Origin: Bradyrhizobium sp. 21
GTDB taxonomy: Bacteria; Pseudomonadota; Alphaproteobacteria; Rhizobiales; Xanthobacteraceae
Assembly: GCF_023073335.1 (NCBI RefSeq)
Contig: NZ_JADPJG010000032.1
Span: 248,001 to 312,000 of the forward strand
DNA length: 64,000 bases
Direction: 5' to 3'
The notes below the pieces were generated by a model. The model was not told where the DNA came from. It saw only the letters and a program-made list of their open reading frames with translations, and searched no databases. The position numbers and the translations under genes were made by a program. Below are positions 54,232-63,508 of the stretch, one piece after another. Each line of letters begins with the position of its first letter. The stretch's first letter is position 1.

Positions 54232-54486
54232 ATGACACGCGAGCAGATTTCGGATTTCTGCGTTACCGCCCTGGCGAATATCCTGCGAATTTCGAGAGAC
54301 CGCGTCGACACCGGCACGAAATTCAACCGCCTCGGCCTCGATTCGGCGATGCTCGTCTACCTCATGATGGACCTCGAGGAGAAGCTCGACCTCGAATTAT
54401 CGACGGACGACTTTTACGACCATCCGACCGTCGAGGCGCTGTCGCGATTTCTCGCCGACAAGCGCGCGATCCGCACCGCCGCCTAA
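54232..54486 (+). CDS. Acyl carrier protein
   Basis: An 84-residue carrier protein. FNRLGLDSAMLVYLMMDLEE places the phosphopantetheine serine at residue 38, and the acidic second helix follows. It needs a phosphopantetheinyl transferase to be active. GGGA lies seven bases before the ATG. It is 26 bp upstream of a fatty-acyl-AMP ligase gene, which should load it, so this is a dedicated carrier rather than the housekeeping fatty-acid one. Confidence 0.9.
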   Translation: MTREQISDFCVTALANILRISRDRVDTGTKFNRLGLDSAMLVYLMMDLEEKLDLELSTDDFYDHPTVEALSRFLADKRAIRTAA

Positions 54487-54512
54487 GGGCGGCTGAAGCC
54501 GGCGCAATCCAC

Positions 54513-56213
54513 ATGGAAACCTTCCGCTCGCTCGTGGCATTGCTGGCCCGGCGTGCGGCGGCGCAGGCCGACGACCGCGCCTACGTCTTCGTCTCCGATC
54601 GCGGGACGGAGGAAGCCACCCTCACCTTCCGTCAGTTGCATGATTCCGCAAGCGCGCTTGCGGCGCGCCTGGCCGCGGCCGCACGGCCCGGCGACCGCGC
54701 CATCCTGGTGTTTCCGCCCGGCCTCGAATTTCTGGTGGCGTTCTTCGGCTGCCTGATGGCTGGGATCATCGCCGTGCCGATGATGATGCCGCGGCGAAAC
54801 AGTGCACGCGATGCCAGCGCAGCGATCCTTGCCAATTGCACGCCGGCGGTGGCACTGACCCATTCGGCTGTCGCGATCCGTGGTGATCTGCAGGCACGCT
54901 TCGCGCCGGAGAACATTCGCTGGATCGAGGTCGATCTCGCCGCAGGGGACGGACTAGCGGTCGACCTGCCCGAGCCGGCGCCCGGCGACATTGCCTTCCT
55001 GCAATACACCTCCGGCTCAACTTCCGAACCCAAGGGCGTGATGGTGAGCCACGCCAATCTGCTCGCCAATCTCGAGATGATCCGGCTCGCGCTCGGCAAC
55101 ACAAGGCAATCGACCCATGTCAATTGGGTGCCGCTCTATCACGACATGGGACTGATCCTGAACGCGCTGCAGGCGCTCTATGTCGGCGCGACTTGCGTGC
55201 TGATGGCGCCGAACGCGTTCATGCAGCGGCCGCTCGGCTGGCTGCGCGCGATCTCGCATTACCGCGCGGAAGTGGCGTGCAGCCCGAATTTCGGCTTCGA
55301 CCTCTGTGTCAGCCGCTATCGCGCCGATCAGATTGAAGGGATCGACCTGTCCTCGCTCAGGATCGCGCTGAACGGCGCCGAGCCGGTGCATGCGGACACC
55401 ATCGAACGGTTCGTCCAAATTTTTGCGCCGCACGGCTTTGATCCGCGCACGATGTATCCCGCCTACGGCATGGCGGAAGCGACGCTCCTGATTTCCGGCG
55501 GCGGCCGCGGCGGCGGTCATGTCACGCGCAGCGTGAGCCGCACTGCACTTCAGGCACATGTGGCAGCGGCGCCTTCCAGCGCGGAAGATACGCAGATCGC
55601 CGTCGGCTGCGGACGCGCACTCACCGGCGAGCGGATTGCCATCGTGGACCCGGACAACCGCACACGCCTGCCCGCCGACCGCGTCGGGGAGATATGGGTG
55701 AATGGCGCCAATATCGCCCGCGCCTATTGGCGCAACGACGAGGCGACGCGCGAGCGGCTCAACGCGGAGATCGCGGGCGAGGACGGGCCCTGGCTGCGCA
55801 CCGGCGACCTCGGCTTCGTCGACGTCACAGGCGAATTGTTCGTCACCGGCCGGATCAAGGACCTCATCATCATCCGCGGCATCAACCATTATCCGCAGGA
55901 CGTCGAGCGCACGGTGCAATCGCTCGACGGAGCGTTGCGCGAAAACTGCGGCGCGGCGTTCTCGGTGCAGGACGAAAACGGCGAAGAGACGCTCGTCATC
56001 GTCCAGGAGGTCGAGCGCACCGCACGCCACACGATCGACACCGAAGCAATCAAGGGCCGGATCCGCGAGGCCGTCGCCGACCACCACGAGCTCTCCGCGC
56101 GGCACATCGCGCTGATCCGGCCCGGCGCGCTGCCGAAGACCACCAGCGGCAAGGTCCAGCGCAAGCTGGCGCGCAGGCTCTGGCTCGAGGGAGGTTTTGA
56201 GGAGATCGGCTAG
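54513..56213 (+). CDS. Fatty-acyl-AMP ligase (FAAL)
   Basis: A 566-residue adenylate-forming enzyme: P-loop YTSGSTSEPKG (165-175), WVPLYHDMGLI, MYPAYGMAEATL, and the hinge GRIKDLIIIRGINHYPQDVE, which is the FAAL form. It activates a fatty acid with ATP and passes it to the carrier protein encoded just upstream instead of to CoA. No polyketide or non-ribosomal synthase gene is near. Convergent, across a 101-bp repeat, with the SGNH-MBOAT-desaturase operon. Confidence 0.92.
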   Translation: METFRSLVALLARRAAAQADDRAYVFVSDRGTEEATLTFRQLHDSASALAARLAAAARPGDRAILVFPPGLEFLVAFFGCLMAGIIAVPMMMPRRNSARDASAAILANCTPAVALTHSAVAIRGDLQARFAPENIRWIEVDLAAGDGLAVDLPEPAPGDIAFLQYTSGSTSEPKGVMVSHANLLANLEMIRLALGNTRQSTHVNWVPLYHDMGLILNALQALYVGATCVLMAPNAFMQRPLGWLRAISHYRAEVACSPNFGFDLCVSRYRADQIEGIDLSSLRIALNGAEPVHADTIERFVQIFAPHGFDPRTMYPAYGMAEATLLISGGGRGGGHVTRSVSRTALQAHVAAAPSSAEDTQIAVGCGRALTGERIAIVDPDNRTRLPADRVGEIWVNGANIARAYWRNDEATRERLNAEIAGEDGPWLRTGDLGFVDVTGELFVTGRIKDLIIIRGINHYPQDVERTVQSLDGALRENCGAAFSVQDENGEETLVIVQEVERTARHTIDTEAIKGRIREAVADHHELSARHIALIRPGALPKTTSGKVQRKLARRLWLEGGFEEIG

Positions 56214-56314
56214 AGCATGATCCGGAAAAGTGTGAAGCGGTTTTCCGACAAGATCGTGCTCAAACAAGAACCTAAAGCGCGATGACGATTCATCCCAACC
56301 TCATCGCGCTTTAG
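56213..56314. repeat. Alphaproteobacterial dispersed repeat with 14-bp inverted arms
   Basis: The element opens AGCATGATCCGGAAAAGTGT and closes with the perfect arms CTAAAGCGCGATGA and TCATCGCGCTTTAG (56272-56285, 56301-56314). This is a dispersed element frequent in Bradyrhizobium and Rhodopseudomonas. It fills the convergent spacer and could end transcripts from both sides. Confidence 0.8.
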
Positions 56315-56316
56315 CA

Positions 56317-57327
56317 TTAGAAGCTGATCTCGGCCGCCTCGCCGGCGCGCAGGCTGGCGGCAATGCCCTGCTCGATCTTGCGCGCGATGGTCGCGCGGTA
56401 GTGGACGAGGTCGGTGAAATTGGCGGGATCCCGCGTCAGCGCGTTGTCGAGGCGGTAGTCGATCAGGTTGCTGTTCGCGCGCCCGCTGATGATCGAGCGG
56501 TAGGCCTCCCTGCAGGCCGCGTGAGCTGCGGCGTCGCGGCTGCCGGGAACAGGCACGGCCGTGTAGAAAGTTGGCGGCATCATCAGCACGACCGACACGT
56601 CGCGCGGGAGCTTCCCGACCGCAGCGGCCAGCATCGCAGCGTAGGGAAAGGAATCTGCGACCTTGCCCGTGAACGGCGCCGTCTTCGCGGGCTCCGCCAC
56701 CACGGGATGCTTCACACCGGGCGGCCACAGCTCCTCATAATTCCAATAGCCATCCGGGCGGACCCTCTGGCGTGCGCCGCGAGTGATGGCGATGCGTTGG
56801 AAGGAGCGGTCGAGCGCGGCCCAAGTGAAGAGATTGCCGAGATAGCGCAGCGGACCGCCTTCGTAGAGCCAGTATGGAAACGGGTCCTGCGGCCGCGGCG
56901 ACAGGACGGTGCTGCACCAGGGCTGATCGACCGAGACGACCAGGGCCCGGATCGTCTGATGATGTCTGGCGAAGAAGTCGAGGATCGCGAGATCGCCGCG
57001 CGGATCGGCCCCCGGTGCAACGAGCTGGACGAAGCGCTTACCCGTTGCCTGGTCCAGTCTGGCGGGCTCGATCAACTGCCCGGTGGAGTTGCCCAGGATG
57101 GCGGAGTCGAATTGCGGGTCGCGGGCCCGGCTGGCATTGGCCGTCCAGGGATTGCGGTCATTCACGCCGACAATGCCGAGCGCACCAAACCGGCCGCTGT
57201 CATAGGGATCGACCAGGACCATGAGGATGGCGATCAGCGCAGCGCCCAGCGCGAGCGCGCCGAAGCAAGCGGCGAGGCACCGGCCCCATCCGGGCGAGGC
57301 GTCAGAACTGGAAATAGACGAACTCAT
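56317..57327 (-). CDS. Membrane-anchored SGNH-like protein (DltD/AlgX-like position)
   Basis: A 336-residue protein with one N-terminal membrane helix (FGALALGAALIAILMVLVDP) and a periplasmic domain. FDSAILGNSTGQL places a serine at position 81 where GDS normally sits, and the C-terminal FTDLVHYR supplies Asp306 and His309 in the positions expected of an SGNH triad. Its start overlaps the end of the MBOAT gene by 26 bp. The pairing of an SGNH-type protein with an MBOAT acyltransferase resembles DltD-DltB and AlgX/J-AlgI, where the SGNH protein transfers the acyl group to the final acceptor. Confidence 0.75.
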   Translation of the reverse strand: MSSSISSSDASPGWGRCLAACFGALALGAALIAILMVLVDPYDSGRFGALGIVGVNDRNPWTANASRARDPQFDSAILGNSTGQLIEPARLDQATGKRFVQLVAPGADPRGDLAILDFFARHHQTIRALVVSVDQPWCSTVLSPRPQDPFPYWLYEGGPLRYLGNLFTWAALDRSFQRIAITRGARQRVRPDGYWNYEELWPPGVKHPVVAEPAKTAPFTGKVADSFPYAAMLAAAVGKLPRDVSVVLMMPPTFYTAVPVPGSRDAAAHAACREAYRSIISGRANSNLIDYRLDNALTRDPANFTDLVHYRATIARKIEQGIAASLRAGEAAEISF

Positions 57328-58684
57328 GGGTCCCCCGTTCCCCGATCTGAATCAGCAAGACCAGAATGCCGAGACCGAGCAGGCCAGCCATCACCACATT
57401 CGGGCGGCGGGTGAAGAATGCCACGATGTCCTGGCTCGCCGGCAACAGGAAGGCGAACAGCGGCGCCACGACGAGCGGCCACAATTGTCCACCTCGCCCG
57501 ACCGGCAACGGTTCGGCAAGTCCGGCGAAGACATGCCAAGCCGCCTCCACCGATCCCGCGCGAAAAATCACGCCGGTCGCGAGCACGAACAGCACGGTGA
57601 GCGCCCAGCCGAGCCATGACGGAAAATCCGGGCCATAGCGGCGCCACAGCGTGCAGGCGACCAGCGCAAGCCCGTGCAGCACGCCCCACAGCACGAAGGT
57701 CCAGCTCGCGCCGTGCCACAGGCCGCACAGCGCCATCGTGATCATCATCGCGCCGAAGAACTGGACCGGCAGAAAGCGCCGCGGCAGCAGGCGCAGATTG
57801 ACCAGCGGATAGAATACGTAGTCGCGCAGGAACAGCATCAGGGTGATGTGCCAGCGCTGCCAGAAATCCTGGATGTTGGTCGAGCGCAGCGGCGCATTGA
57901 AATTGTACGGCAGCTGCACGCCGAACAGGAGGCCGAGGCCGATCGCGATGTCGGAATAGCCGGAGAAATCGAACAGGATCTGGAAAGAGAAGCAGAAGGC
58001 CAGCCAGGCATCGCCGCCCGGGAGCGGCGCGCTGGCTGCCTGCGCGTAGATGGGATCGAGCAGATGCGCGATGCCGTCGGCGATCACGATCTTCTCGAAC
58101 AGGCCGATCGCGATGAAGCAGGTCGCGATGCAGAACTGGCGCTGCCAGCCCGGAACGTAGACCTGCCGGCCGAATTGATGCATGACCTCCGACCAGCGCG
58201 CCAGCGGGCCGGCGATCGCCTGCGGGAAGAAGACGATGTAGAGCCCGTAGCGGTCGAACGCGTAGAGCGGCGCCTTGCCACGCTTCAGATCGACCAGATA
58301 CATGATGTGGTGGAAGGTGAAGAAGGAGATGCCGAGCGGCAGCCCGATGTCGAGCGCCGGAAGCGTCGTGCCGAGCACCAGGCCGAGATTGGCGAGAAGG
58401 AAGTTGGCGTATTTGAACAGCGCCAGCACCGCGAGATCGAGCACGATCACCAGCGTCAGCAGCGTCGGCCATTTCATGCGCCCATAGGCGATCGAGGCGA
58501 GCCAGTTGATCGCGATCGAAGCAACCAGGAGAAGGATGAAGGACGGGCTGCCCCAGGCATAGAAGGCGAGCGACAGCGCGACCTGTACGCCGATGCGCAA
58601 ATGCGGATAGGGATCCGCCAGGCGGTAGATCAGCAGCGCCGCCGGCAGGAAGACCAGGAGAAAGGGATAATCGTTGAAAAGCAT
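57302..58684 (-). CDS. MBOAT family O-acyltransferase (AlgI/DltB-like)
   Basis: A 460-residue polytopic membrane enzyme. GISFFTFHHIMYLVDLKRGK, QFLFDFSGYSDIAIG-like FDFSGYSDIAIGLG (about 239-252), FWQRWHITL (274-282) and GLWHGASWTFVLWGVLHG (321-338, with His324 and His337) are MBOAT landmarks; the last is the catalytic region. It would move an acyl chain from a carrier protein or CoA across or at the membrane. Upstream is a fatty-acid desaturase gene (45 bp), downstream an SGNH-like gene that overlaps it. Confidence 0.92.
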   Translation of the reverse strand: MLFNDYPFLLVFLPAALLIYRLADPYPHLRIGVQVALSLAFYAWGSPSFILLLVASIAINWLASIAYGRMKWPTLLTLVIVLDLAVLALFKYANFLLANLGLVLGTTLPALDIGLPLGISFFTFHHIMYLVDLKRGKAPLYAFDRYGLYIVFFPQAIAGPLARWSEVMHQFGRQVYVPGWQRQFCIATCFIAIGLFEKIVIADGIAHLLDPIYAQAASAPLPGGDAWLAFCFSFQILFDFSGYSDIAIGLGLLFGVQLPYNFNAPLRSTNIQDFWQRWHITLMLFLRDYVFYPLVNLRLLPRRFLPVQFFGAMMITMALCGLWHGASWTFVLWGVLHGLALVACTLWRRYGPDFPSWLGWALTVLFVLATGVIFRAGSVEAAWHVFAGLAEPLPVGRGGQLWPLVVAPLFAFLLPASQDIVAFFTRRPNVVMAGLLGLGILVLLIQIGERGTHEFVYFQF

Positions 58685-58729
58685 CGGTTCAAAGCTGCGC
58701 CATCGCCGGCATGCGCCGGCCGATGATGC

Positions 58730-59689
58730 TCAGCCCGTTTCCAGGTCGGGCGTCGCGTCGCCTGGCTGTCGCGACATGCGCCGGGCGATCTTCTCCTCGC
58801 TGGGCACCTTGACGTCCCAGGCTAGGCCGAGCGCCTCCAGTGCGCGGATGAAGATGAAGCCGGGATCGAACTCGAACCAGCGCAGGCCGAAGGCCGCGGA
58901 ATACGGAAAGGCGTGGTGGTTGTTGTGCCAGCCCTCGCCCCAGGCGAGCCAGGCCATCACGCCGAGATTGCGGCTGTTGTCGTCGCGGGTGACGAAGGGC
59001 TGCGTGCCGAACGTATGCATGATCGAGTTGATGGCGGACATGGTCTGCTCGACCACGAACATGCGCACCACGCCGCCCCAGAGCAAGCCGGTCAGCGCGC
59101 CCCACAGGCTCATCGTGGCAAGGCCGCCGATCACGGCCGGCAGCATCAGGCCCAGCACGACCCAGCTGTAATAGTGGCTGTTGACGGCGACCAGCCTGCG
59201 ATCCGCCATCAGGTCCGGCACGTAATGCGCGACGTTGGGATAATCGTGCGCGATCATCCAGGTCAGGTGCGCGTGCAGGAAGCCGCGCAGGCGCCCGATC
59301 AGGCCGTCGCCATGCAGAAGCGGCGAATGCAGATCGCCGTCGTGGTCGGACAATTCGTGGTGCCGGCGGTGCATCGCCGCCCAGGACAGCATCGGACCGC
59401 GGCCCGCCATCGATCCCATCACGACCAGGATCGCACTCATCGCTGAGGAGGTCGCGAAAGCGCGGTGGGTGAAGAGGCGGTGATAGCCGACGGTGAGGCC
59501 AAGGCCGGTGACCAGCCACATGCCGAAAAACAGACCAAGCTCCACCGCGCCGATAGGGCGGTAGAACAGAAGGGCCAGTGCCACCAGCGTGCCGACGAAG
59601 GGCAGCACGTCAAAGATGACGAAATGTCGCCGCTGCATCCGATGAAAATGCCGGCTGCGGAGGATGCGGGGATCGCGTTTCGGTTGCAC
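58730..59689 (-). CDS. Acyl-CoA delta-9 type fatty acid desaturase
   Basis: About 319 residues with four membrane helices and the three histidine boxes of the membrane desaturases: HRLFTH, HRRHH and WHNNHH. It introduces a cis double bond into an acyl-CoA or acyl-lipid. The GTG at 59689 is the preferred start; the ATG at 59638 is a shorter alternative. It heads the operon with the MBOAT and SGNH-like genes, implying that an unsaturated acyl chain may be the cargo. Confidence 0.88.
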   Translation of the reverse strand: MQPKRDPRILRSRHFHRMQRRHFVIFDVLPFVGTLVALALLFYRPIGAVELGLFFGMWLVTGLGLTVGYHRLFTHRAFATSSAMSAILVVMGSMAGRGPMLSWAAMHRRHHELSDHDGDLHSPLLHGDGLIGRLRGFLHAHLTWMIAHDYPNVAHYVPDLMADRRLVAVNSHYYSWVVLGLMLPAVIGGLATMSLWGALTGLLWGGVVRMFVVEQTMSAINSIMHTFGTQPFVTRDDNSRNLGVMAWLAWGEGWHNNHHAFPYSAAFGLRWFEFDPGFIFIRALEALGLAWDVKVPSEEKIARRMSRQPGDATPDLETG

Positions 59690-59850
59690 GGGCGAGATTC
59701 CAGGGCGGCGACTATGAGTACATACCCGCAGGTCGGGCGCAACCCAAGCCACCGCCCAAGGTTTCAACAGCCGCGAATGCCTGTAGAATGGGCCGGACAT
59801 GCCAAAATGCGTTCAAATGCGGCCCTTTTTCACCAGCCCTTCGAGCCACC

Positions 59851-60846
59851 ATGCCATTGCGTGCCGCGACAATTTTGACTGTGATCTCGGTTCTCATTGC
59901 GGGACCAGCCATGGCGCTTGATTCGACCTTCGATCTCGAGGCGCATCGCGGCGGACGGGCACTGTTGCCGGAGAACACGCTGCCGGCCTTCGCCAACGCG
60001 CTCTCGATGGGCGTGGATACGCTGGAGCTCGACGTTGGCGTGACGGCCGATGGCGAGGTCGTCGTGTCGCATGAGCGCGGTCTCAATCCGGACCTCGCCA
60101 GGGATGCCAGCGGCGCCTATGTCGCCCCGCCCGGGACGCCGTTCGCGAAGTTGCAGTTCGCCGACGTTCGAACCTACGACGTCGGCGAGATCCGGCCCGA
60201 CAGCCCTTACGCGAAGCAATTTCCCGACCAGCGCGCCGTGCCCGGGACCCGCATTCCGACCTTGAGCGAGTTGTTCGCGCTGGTGCGCAAGTCCGGCAAC
60301 ACGCGTATGCGCTTCAACATCGAGACGAAGATCGACCCGAACCATCCGGACGAGTCTCTCGATCCGCAGTCTTTCGTCACCAGGCTGCTCGCCCTGATCG
60401 AGGCCGAAAAATTCTCCGACCGCGTCATGATCCAGTCGTTCGACTGGCGGACCCTGCTGCTCGTCCAGCAACAGGCGCCGAACATGCCGACGGTGTACCT
60501 GACGCTCCAGCGCGGCGCGGGCCAGACGGTGGCGCTGGACAAGGCGACCAACTGGACAGCGGGGTTCAGCCCGGCCGATCACGGCGGCTCACTCCCGCGA
60601 ACGATCAAGGCCGCGGGTGGCGCGATCTGGTCGCCCTATTTCGGCGATGTGACCGAGGCGCTGGTCTCGGAGGCGCATGGGCTCGGGCTGCGCGTCGTGG
60701 TCTGGACGGTCAACAAGCGTGAGGACATGGTGCGCATGATCGAGCTTGGCGTCGACGGGATCATCTCCGACAGGCCAGATCTGTTGCGCCAGGTCGCGGA
60801 TGAGAAGGGAATTGCATTGCCGGCGGGGACACCCGTGGAGCCGTGA
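59851..60846 (+). CDS. Exported glycerophosphodiester phosphodiesterase
   Basis: A 331-residue protein with a signal peptide (AATILTVISVLIAGPAMA) and a GDPD catalytic domain: HRGGRALLPENT, VDTLELDVGVTADGEVVVSH and RFNIETKIDP supply the expected metal ligands. It cleaves deacylated phospholipids such as glycerophosphocholine to glycerol-3-phosphate in the periplasm. It is divergent from the desaturase operon. The ATG at 59851 is preferred because the signal peptide starts there. Confidence 0.9.
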   Translation: MPLRAATILTVISVLIAGPAMALDSTFDLEAHRGGRALLPENTLPAFANALSMGVDTLELDVGVTADGEVVVSHERGLNPDLARDASGAYVAPPGTPFAKLQFADVRTYDVGEIRPDSPYAKQFPDQRAVPGTRIPTLSELFALVRKSGNTRMRFNIETKIDPNHPDESLDPQSFVTRLLALIEAEKFSDRVMIQSFDWRTLLLVQQQAPNMPTVYLTLQRGAGQTVALDKATNWTAGFSPADHGGSLPRTIKAAGGAIWSPYFGDVTEALVSEAHGLGLRVVVWTVNKREDMVRMIELGVDGIISDRPDLLRQVADEKGIALPAGTPVEP

Positions 60847-60856
60847 GACTAGGCCT

Positions 60857-60973
60857 CGTGTCCCGGACGCGGCGCGGTATGAAATGACGCGACGCAGAGC
60901 CGGGACCCAGAGGTATGGGCCCGGCTCTGCAGCGCATCGCTGAAGAAGCGCTGCGCTGTGCGCCCGGGGCACG
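60857..60973. repeat. Palindromic repeat with 10-bp imperfect terminal arms
   Basis: CGTGTCCCGG and CCGGGGCACG enclose GCAGAGCCGGGACCC, mirrored by GGGCCCGGCTCTGC, plus AGCGCATCGC and GCGCTGCGCT. Related in sequence and layout to the element at 36523-36670. It separates the GDPD gene from the convergent spermidine synthase-like gene. Confidence 0.65.
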
Positions 60974-60998
60974 AGGCTCCCCGTGCCGCATTCGCCCC

Positions 60999-63278
60999 CT
61001 ACTCCCCATCCCTCAAGCGCCGGTACAGCGCGCCCAGGATGTTGGAGTAATCGTCGGTCCAGACCCGCACCCTGTCGTCGGCTTCGGTCAGCTCCCAAGC
61101 TTTCGATGATGCGAGCCTGCCGACGTCGGCCTCCTCGCGTGCGGAGATGACGACGTCGGTCGAGAAGATGTAGTCGCCATCGCGACCGGAATCCTCGTTG
61201 TAGACCCAGCTCTTGAGATCGTTGGCATCGGCGATGCCGACCACGACGGTCTCGAGATCGAGGTGCCGATTGGAGACGTGCATCACCACGGCGCCGTGCG
61301 GCGCGAGCTTGTCCTTGTAGATCTTCATCGCCTCTTCGGTCGCGAGATGGATCGGGATCGCGTCCGACGAATAGGCATCGACGATGATGAGATCATAGGC
61401 GCCGTTCGGCTCTTTCGCGAAGGTCAGACGGGCGTCGCCGATCACCGGCTTCAGGCCCGGCATGCAGCTCGAGATATAGCGGAAATTCTTCGGGTCGCGC
61501 GCCGCGTCGACCATGGACTGGTCGATTTCGAAGAATGTCCAGTCCTCGCCAGGCTCGGCGGCGCAGGCGAGCGTGCCGGAGCCGACACCGATCGCGGCGA
61601 CCTTGAGGGCTGAGCCCTTGCGCTCGCGGATCGCGCTGACGGCCTGACCGATGCCGCCGTCCTTGTGATAGTAGGTGATCGGCTCGGGCCGGCCGGTGAC
61701 CGGCGTGCCGTCATTGTTGAGGAAGCGCTCGGCGCCGTGGATCGTGGTGCCGTGCATCAGGACGTGGAAATAGCCGCCGGGCGTCACCACGATCTTGTGC
61801 ACGCCGAAGAAGCTGCGCACCGTGGTGACGCGGCCTTCGTCCGCCGGATAAACCCGGATCAACGCCAGCGCGAGCGCGACGGTGGCGAAGATCTTCCAGC
61901 GGCCGGCGTTGACCGCCAGCGCCAGCACCGCGGCGAGCACGCCGACGGCGCCGGCCGCCCAGACGCGGTGATCCTCGAACCAGGTCGAGAGCCCGCCCGT
62001 CGTGGTGGACGGCGCAACCAGCAGCACAACGAGCCCGGCCAGCGCCAGCCAGTACCATTTGACGATGCCGGCCAGCCGCTCGTTCGCGGGCGGCCGGCAC
62101 AGCGCGGCAAGTGCAACCAGGATCGGGTATTCGGCAATCCAGGAGAAGGTGAAAGGCGCAACGAGCCCTGCGAACAGGCCGCCGACCATGCCGCCGAACG
62201 ACAGCGCGACATAGAAGCCGGTGAGATATTTGGCGGCCGGCCGCGTCCGCGCCAGTTCGCCGTGGCAGGCCATGGCGATGACGAAGAAGCACAATTGATG
62301 GCCGCCGAGCGTCAGCAGCAGGTTCTGTTCGCCGCCGAAGGCCAGCAGGAAGACGACGCCCGCGATCGCGACCGGCTGGAGCATCAGCATCCATTTGTGC
62401 GGCAGCAGCGGCCGCGACTGGAACACCACCACCCAGGTCAGCAAATACAGCGACAGCGGCAGCACCCACAGCAGCGGTGCCGCCGCAACGTCGGTCGAGA
62501 TGTGCGCGGTGACGGCGATGAGCAGGCCGGACGGCACGCCGGCGAGGAAGATCCAGCGCAGCCGCGTCAGGAAACCGGGCGCCGGCGCATTCAGATCCTC
62601 GGTCCGCGCATCGACCATTGCGAGCTTCGGCGAGCGCAACAGCAGGACGCCGCATGCGGCGATCAGCAGGATCAGCAGGCCATAGCCGCCGGTCCAGAGC
62701 CGGTTCTGCGTGTGCAGCGTGAACATCGGCTCCAGCAGGAACGGATAGGACAGCAGCGCGAGGAAGCTGCCGATATTGGAGGACGCATAAAGGAAATAGG
62801 GATCGTGTCCGGCGGGATGGCCCGTGCGGACGAACCAGGCCTGCAACAGCGGATTGTTGGCGGCGAGGGCGAAGAACGGCAGCCCGATCGAGATCACGAA
62901 CAGGCCGAGTAGCCAGATCGCGTAGCCGGAAGCGGGCGGATCGCCATAGGCGGTCGCGATGCCGAGCGGCAGCGTGGCGAAGGCCACGACCAGCAACAGG
63001 AGATGCACCACCACCGGAACGATGCGGTTCCTCACCTGCATCAACAGATGCGCATAGGCGTAGCCCGCCAGCAGCAGCGACTGGAAGAACACCATCGCCA
63101 CCGACCACACCGCCGGCGAGCCGCCGAGCCGCGGCAGCACCATCTTCGTGAACAGCGGCTGCACCGAGAACAGCAGCAGCGCGCTGACGAAGATCGCCGC
63201 GGTGTAGACCGTCAGCAACAGCCGGTTGCGTGACGAGGACGGCTGCTCCGTGGCGCCAGGTTGCACGATCGAATCCAT
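60999..63278 (-). CDS. Fused membrane and spermidine synthase-like protein
   Basis: A 759-residue protein. The N-terminal 500 residues hold about a dozen hydrophobic helices (for example TAAIFVSALLLFSVQPLFTK and LGGSPAVWSVAMVFFQSLLL), and the C-terminal about 250 residues form a spermidine synthase-like methyltransferase fold (KVAAIGVGSGTLACAAEPGE, FFEIDQSMVDAARDPK, DLIIVDAYSSDAIPIHLATE). Such fused proteins are widespread; their substrate is unproven. The ATG at 63278 has TGGAG six bases upstream. No polyamine genes are adjacent. Confidence 0.85.
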   Translation of the reverse strand: MDSIVQPGATEQPSSSRNRLLLTVYTAAIFVSALLLFSVQPLFTKMVLPRLGGSPAVWSVAMVFFQSLLLAGYAYAHLLMQVRNRIVPVVVHLLLLVVAFATLPLGIATAYGDPPASGYAIWLLGLFVISIGLPFFALAANNPLLQAWFVRTGHPAGHDPYFLYASSNIGSFLALLSYPFLLEPMFTLHTQNRLWTGGYGLLILLIAACGVLLLRSPKLAMVDARTEDLNAPAPGFLTRLRWIFLAGVPSGLLIAVTAHISTDVAAAPLLWVLPLSLYLLTWVVVFQSRPLLPHKWMLMLQPVAIAGVVFLLAFGGEQNLLLTLGGHQLCFFVIAMACHGELARTRPAAKYLTGFYVALSFGGMVGGLFAGLVAPFTFSWIAEYPILVALAALCRPPANERLAGIVKWYWLALAGLVVLLVAPSTTTGGLSTWFEDHRVWAAGAVGVLAAVLALAVNAGRWKIFATVALALALIRVYPADEGRVTTVRSFFGVHKIVVTPGGYFHVLMHGTTIHGAERFLNNDGTPVTGRPEPITYYHKDGGIGQAVSAIRERKGSALKVAAIGVGSGTLACAAEPGEDWTFFEIDQSMVDAARDPKNFRYISSCMPGLKPVIGDARLTFAKEPNGAYDLIIVDAYSSDAIPIHLATEEAMKIYKDKLAPHGAVVMHVSNRHLDLETVVVGIADANDLKSWVYNEDSGRDGDYIFSTDVVISAREEADVGRLASSKAWELTEADDRVRVWTDDYSNILGALYRRLRDGE

Positions 63279-63290
63279 GGAAGCTCCAGC

Positions 63291-63341
63291 AAAAGCGTTT
63301 TCCAGCGAAGTGGGCACCGGGTCGCGCGAGAAAACGCGTCG
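63291..63341. repeat. Alphaproteobacterial GCGTTTTC palindromic repeat
   Basis: GCGTTTTC and GAAAACGC are mirrored across GTGGGCACCGGGTCGC, matching a common dispersed element of the Rhizobiales. It lies just upstream of the spermidine synthase-like gene and may therefore influence its expression. Confidence 0.65.
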
Positions 63342-63508
63342 AATAACTCCCCCGGCGGGCGCCGGACGCGCGCAATGGAGCACAAGGCGCCTGAACGGGC
63401 AATAAAGGGTCTCGTGATGTTGCAGCGGGGAATGCTTGATATACAGATGTCATTCCGAGCCCGGTCGTTCAGACCGTCCGGAACGACCTGGAACATTTTG
63501 AATCCCTC

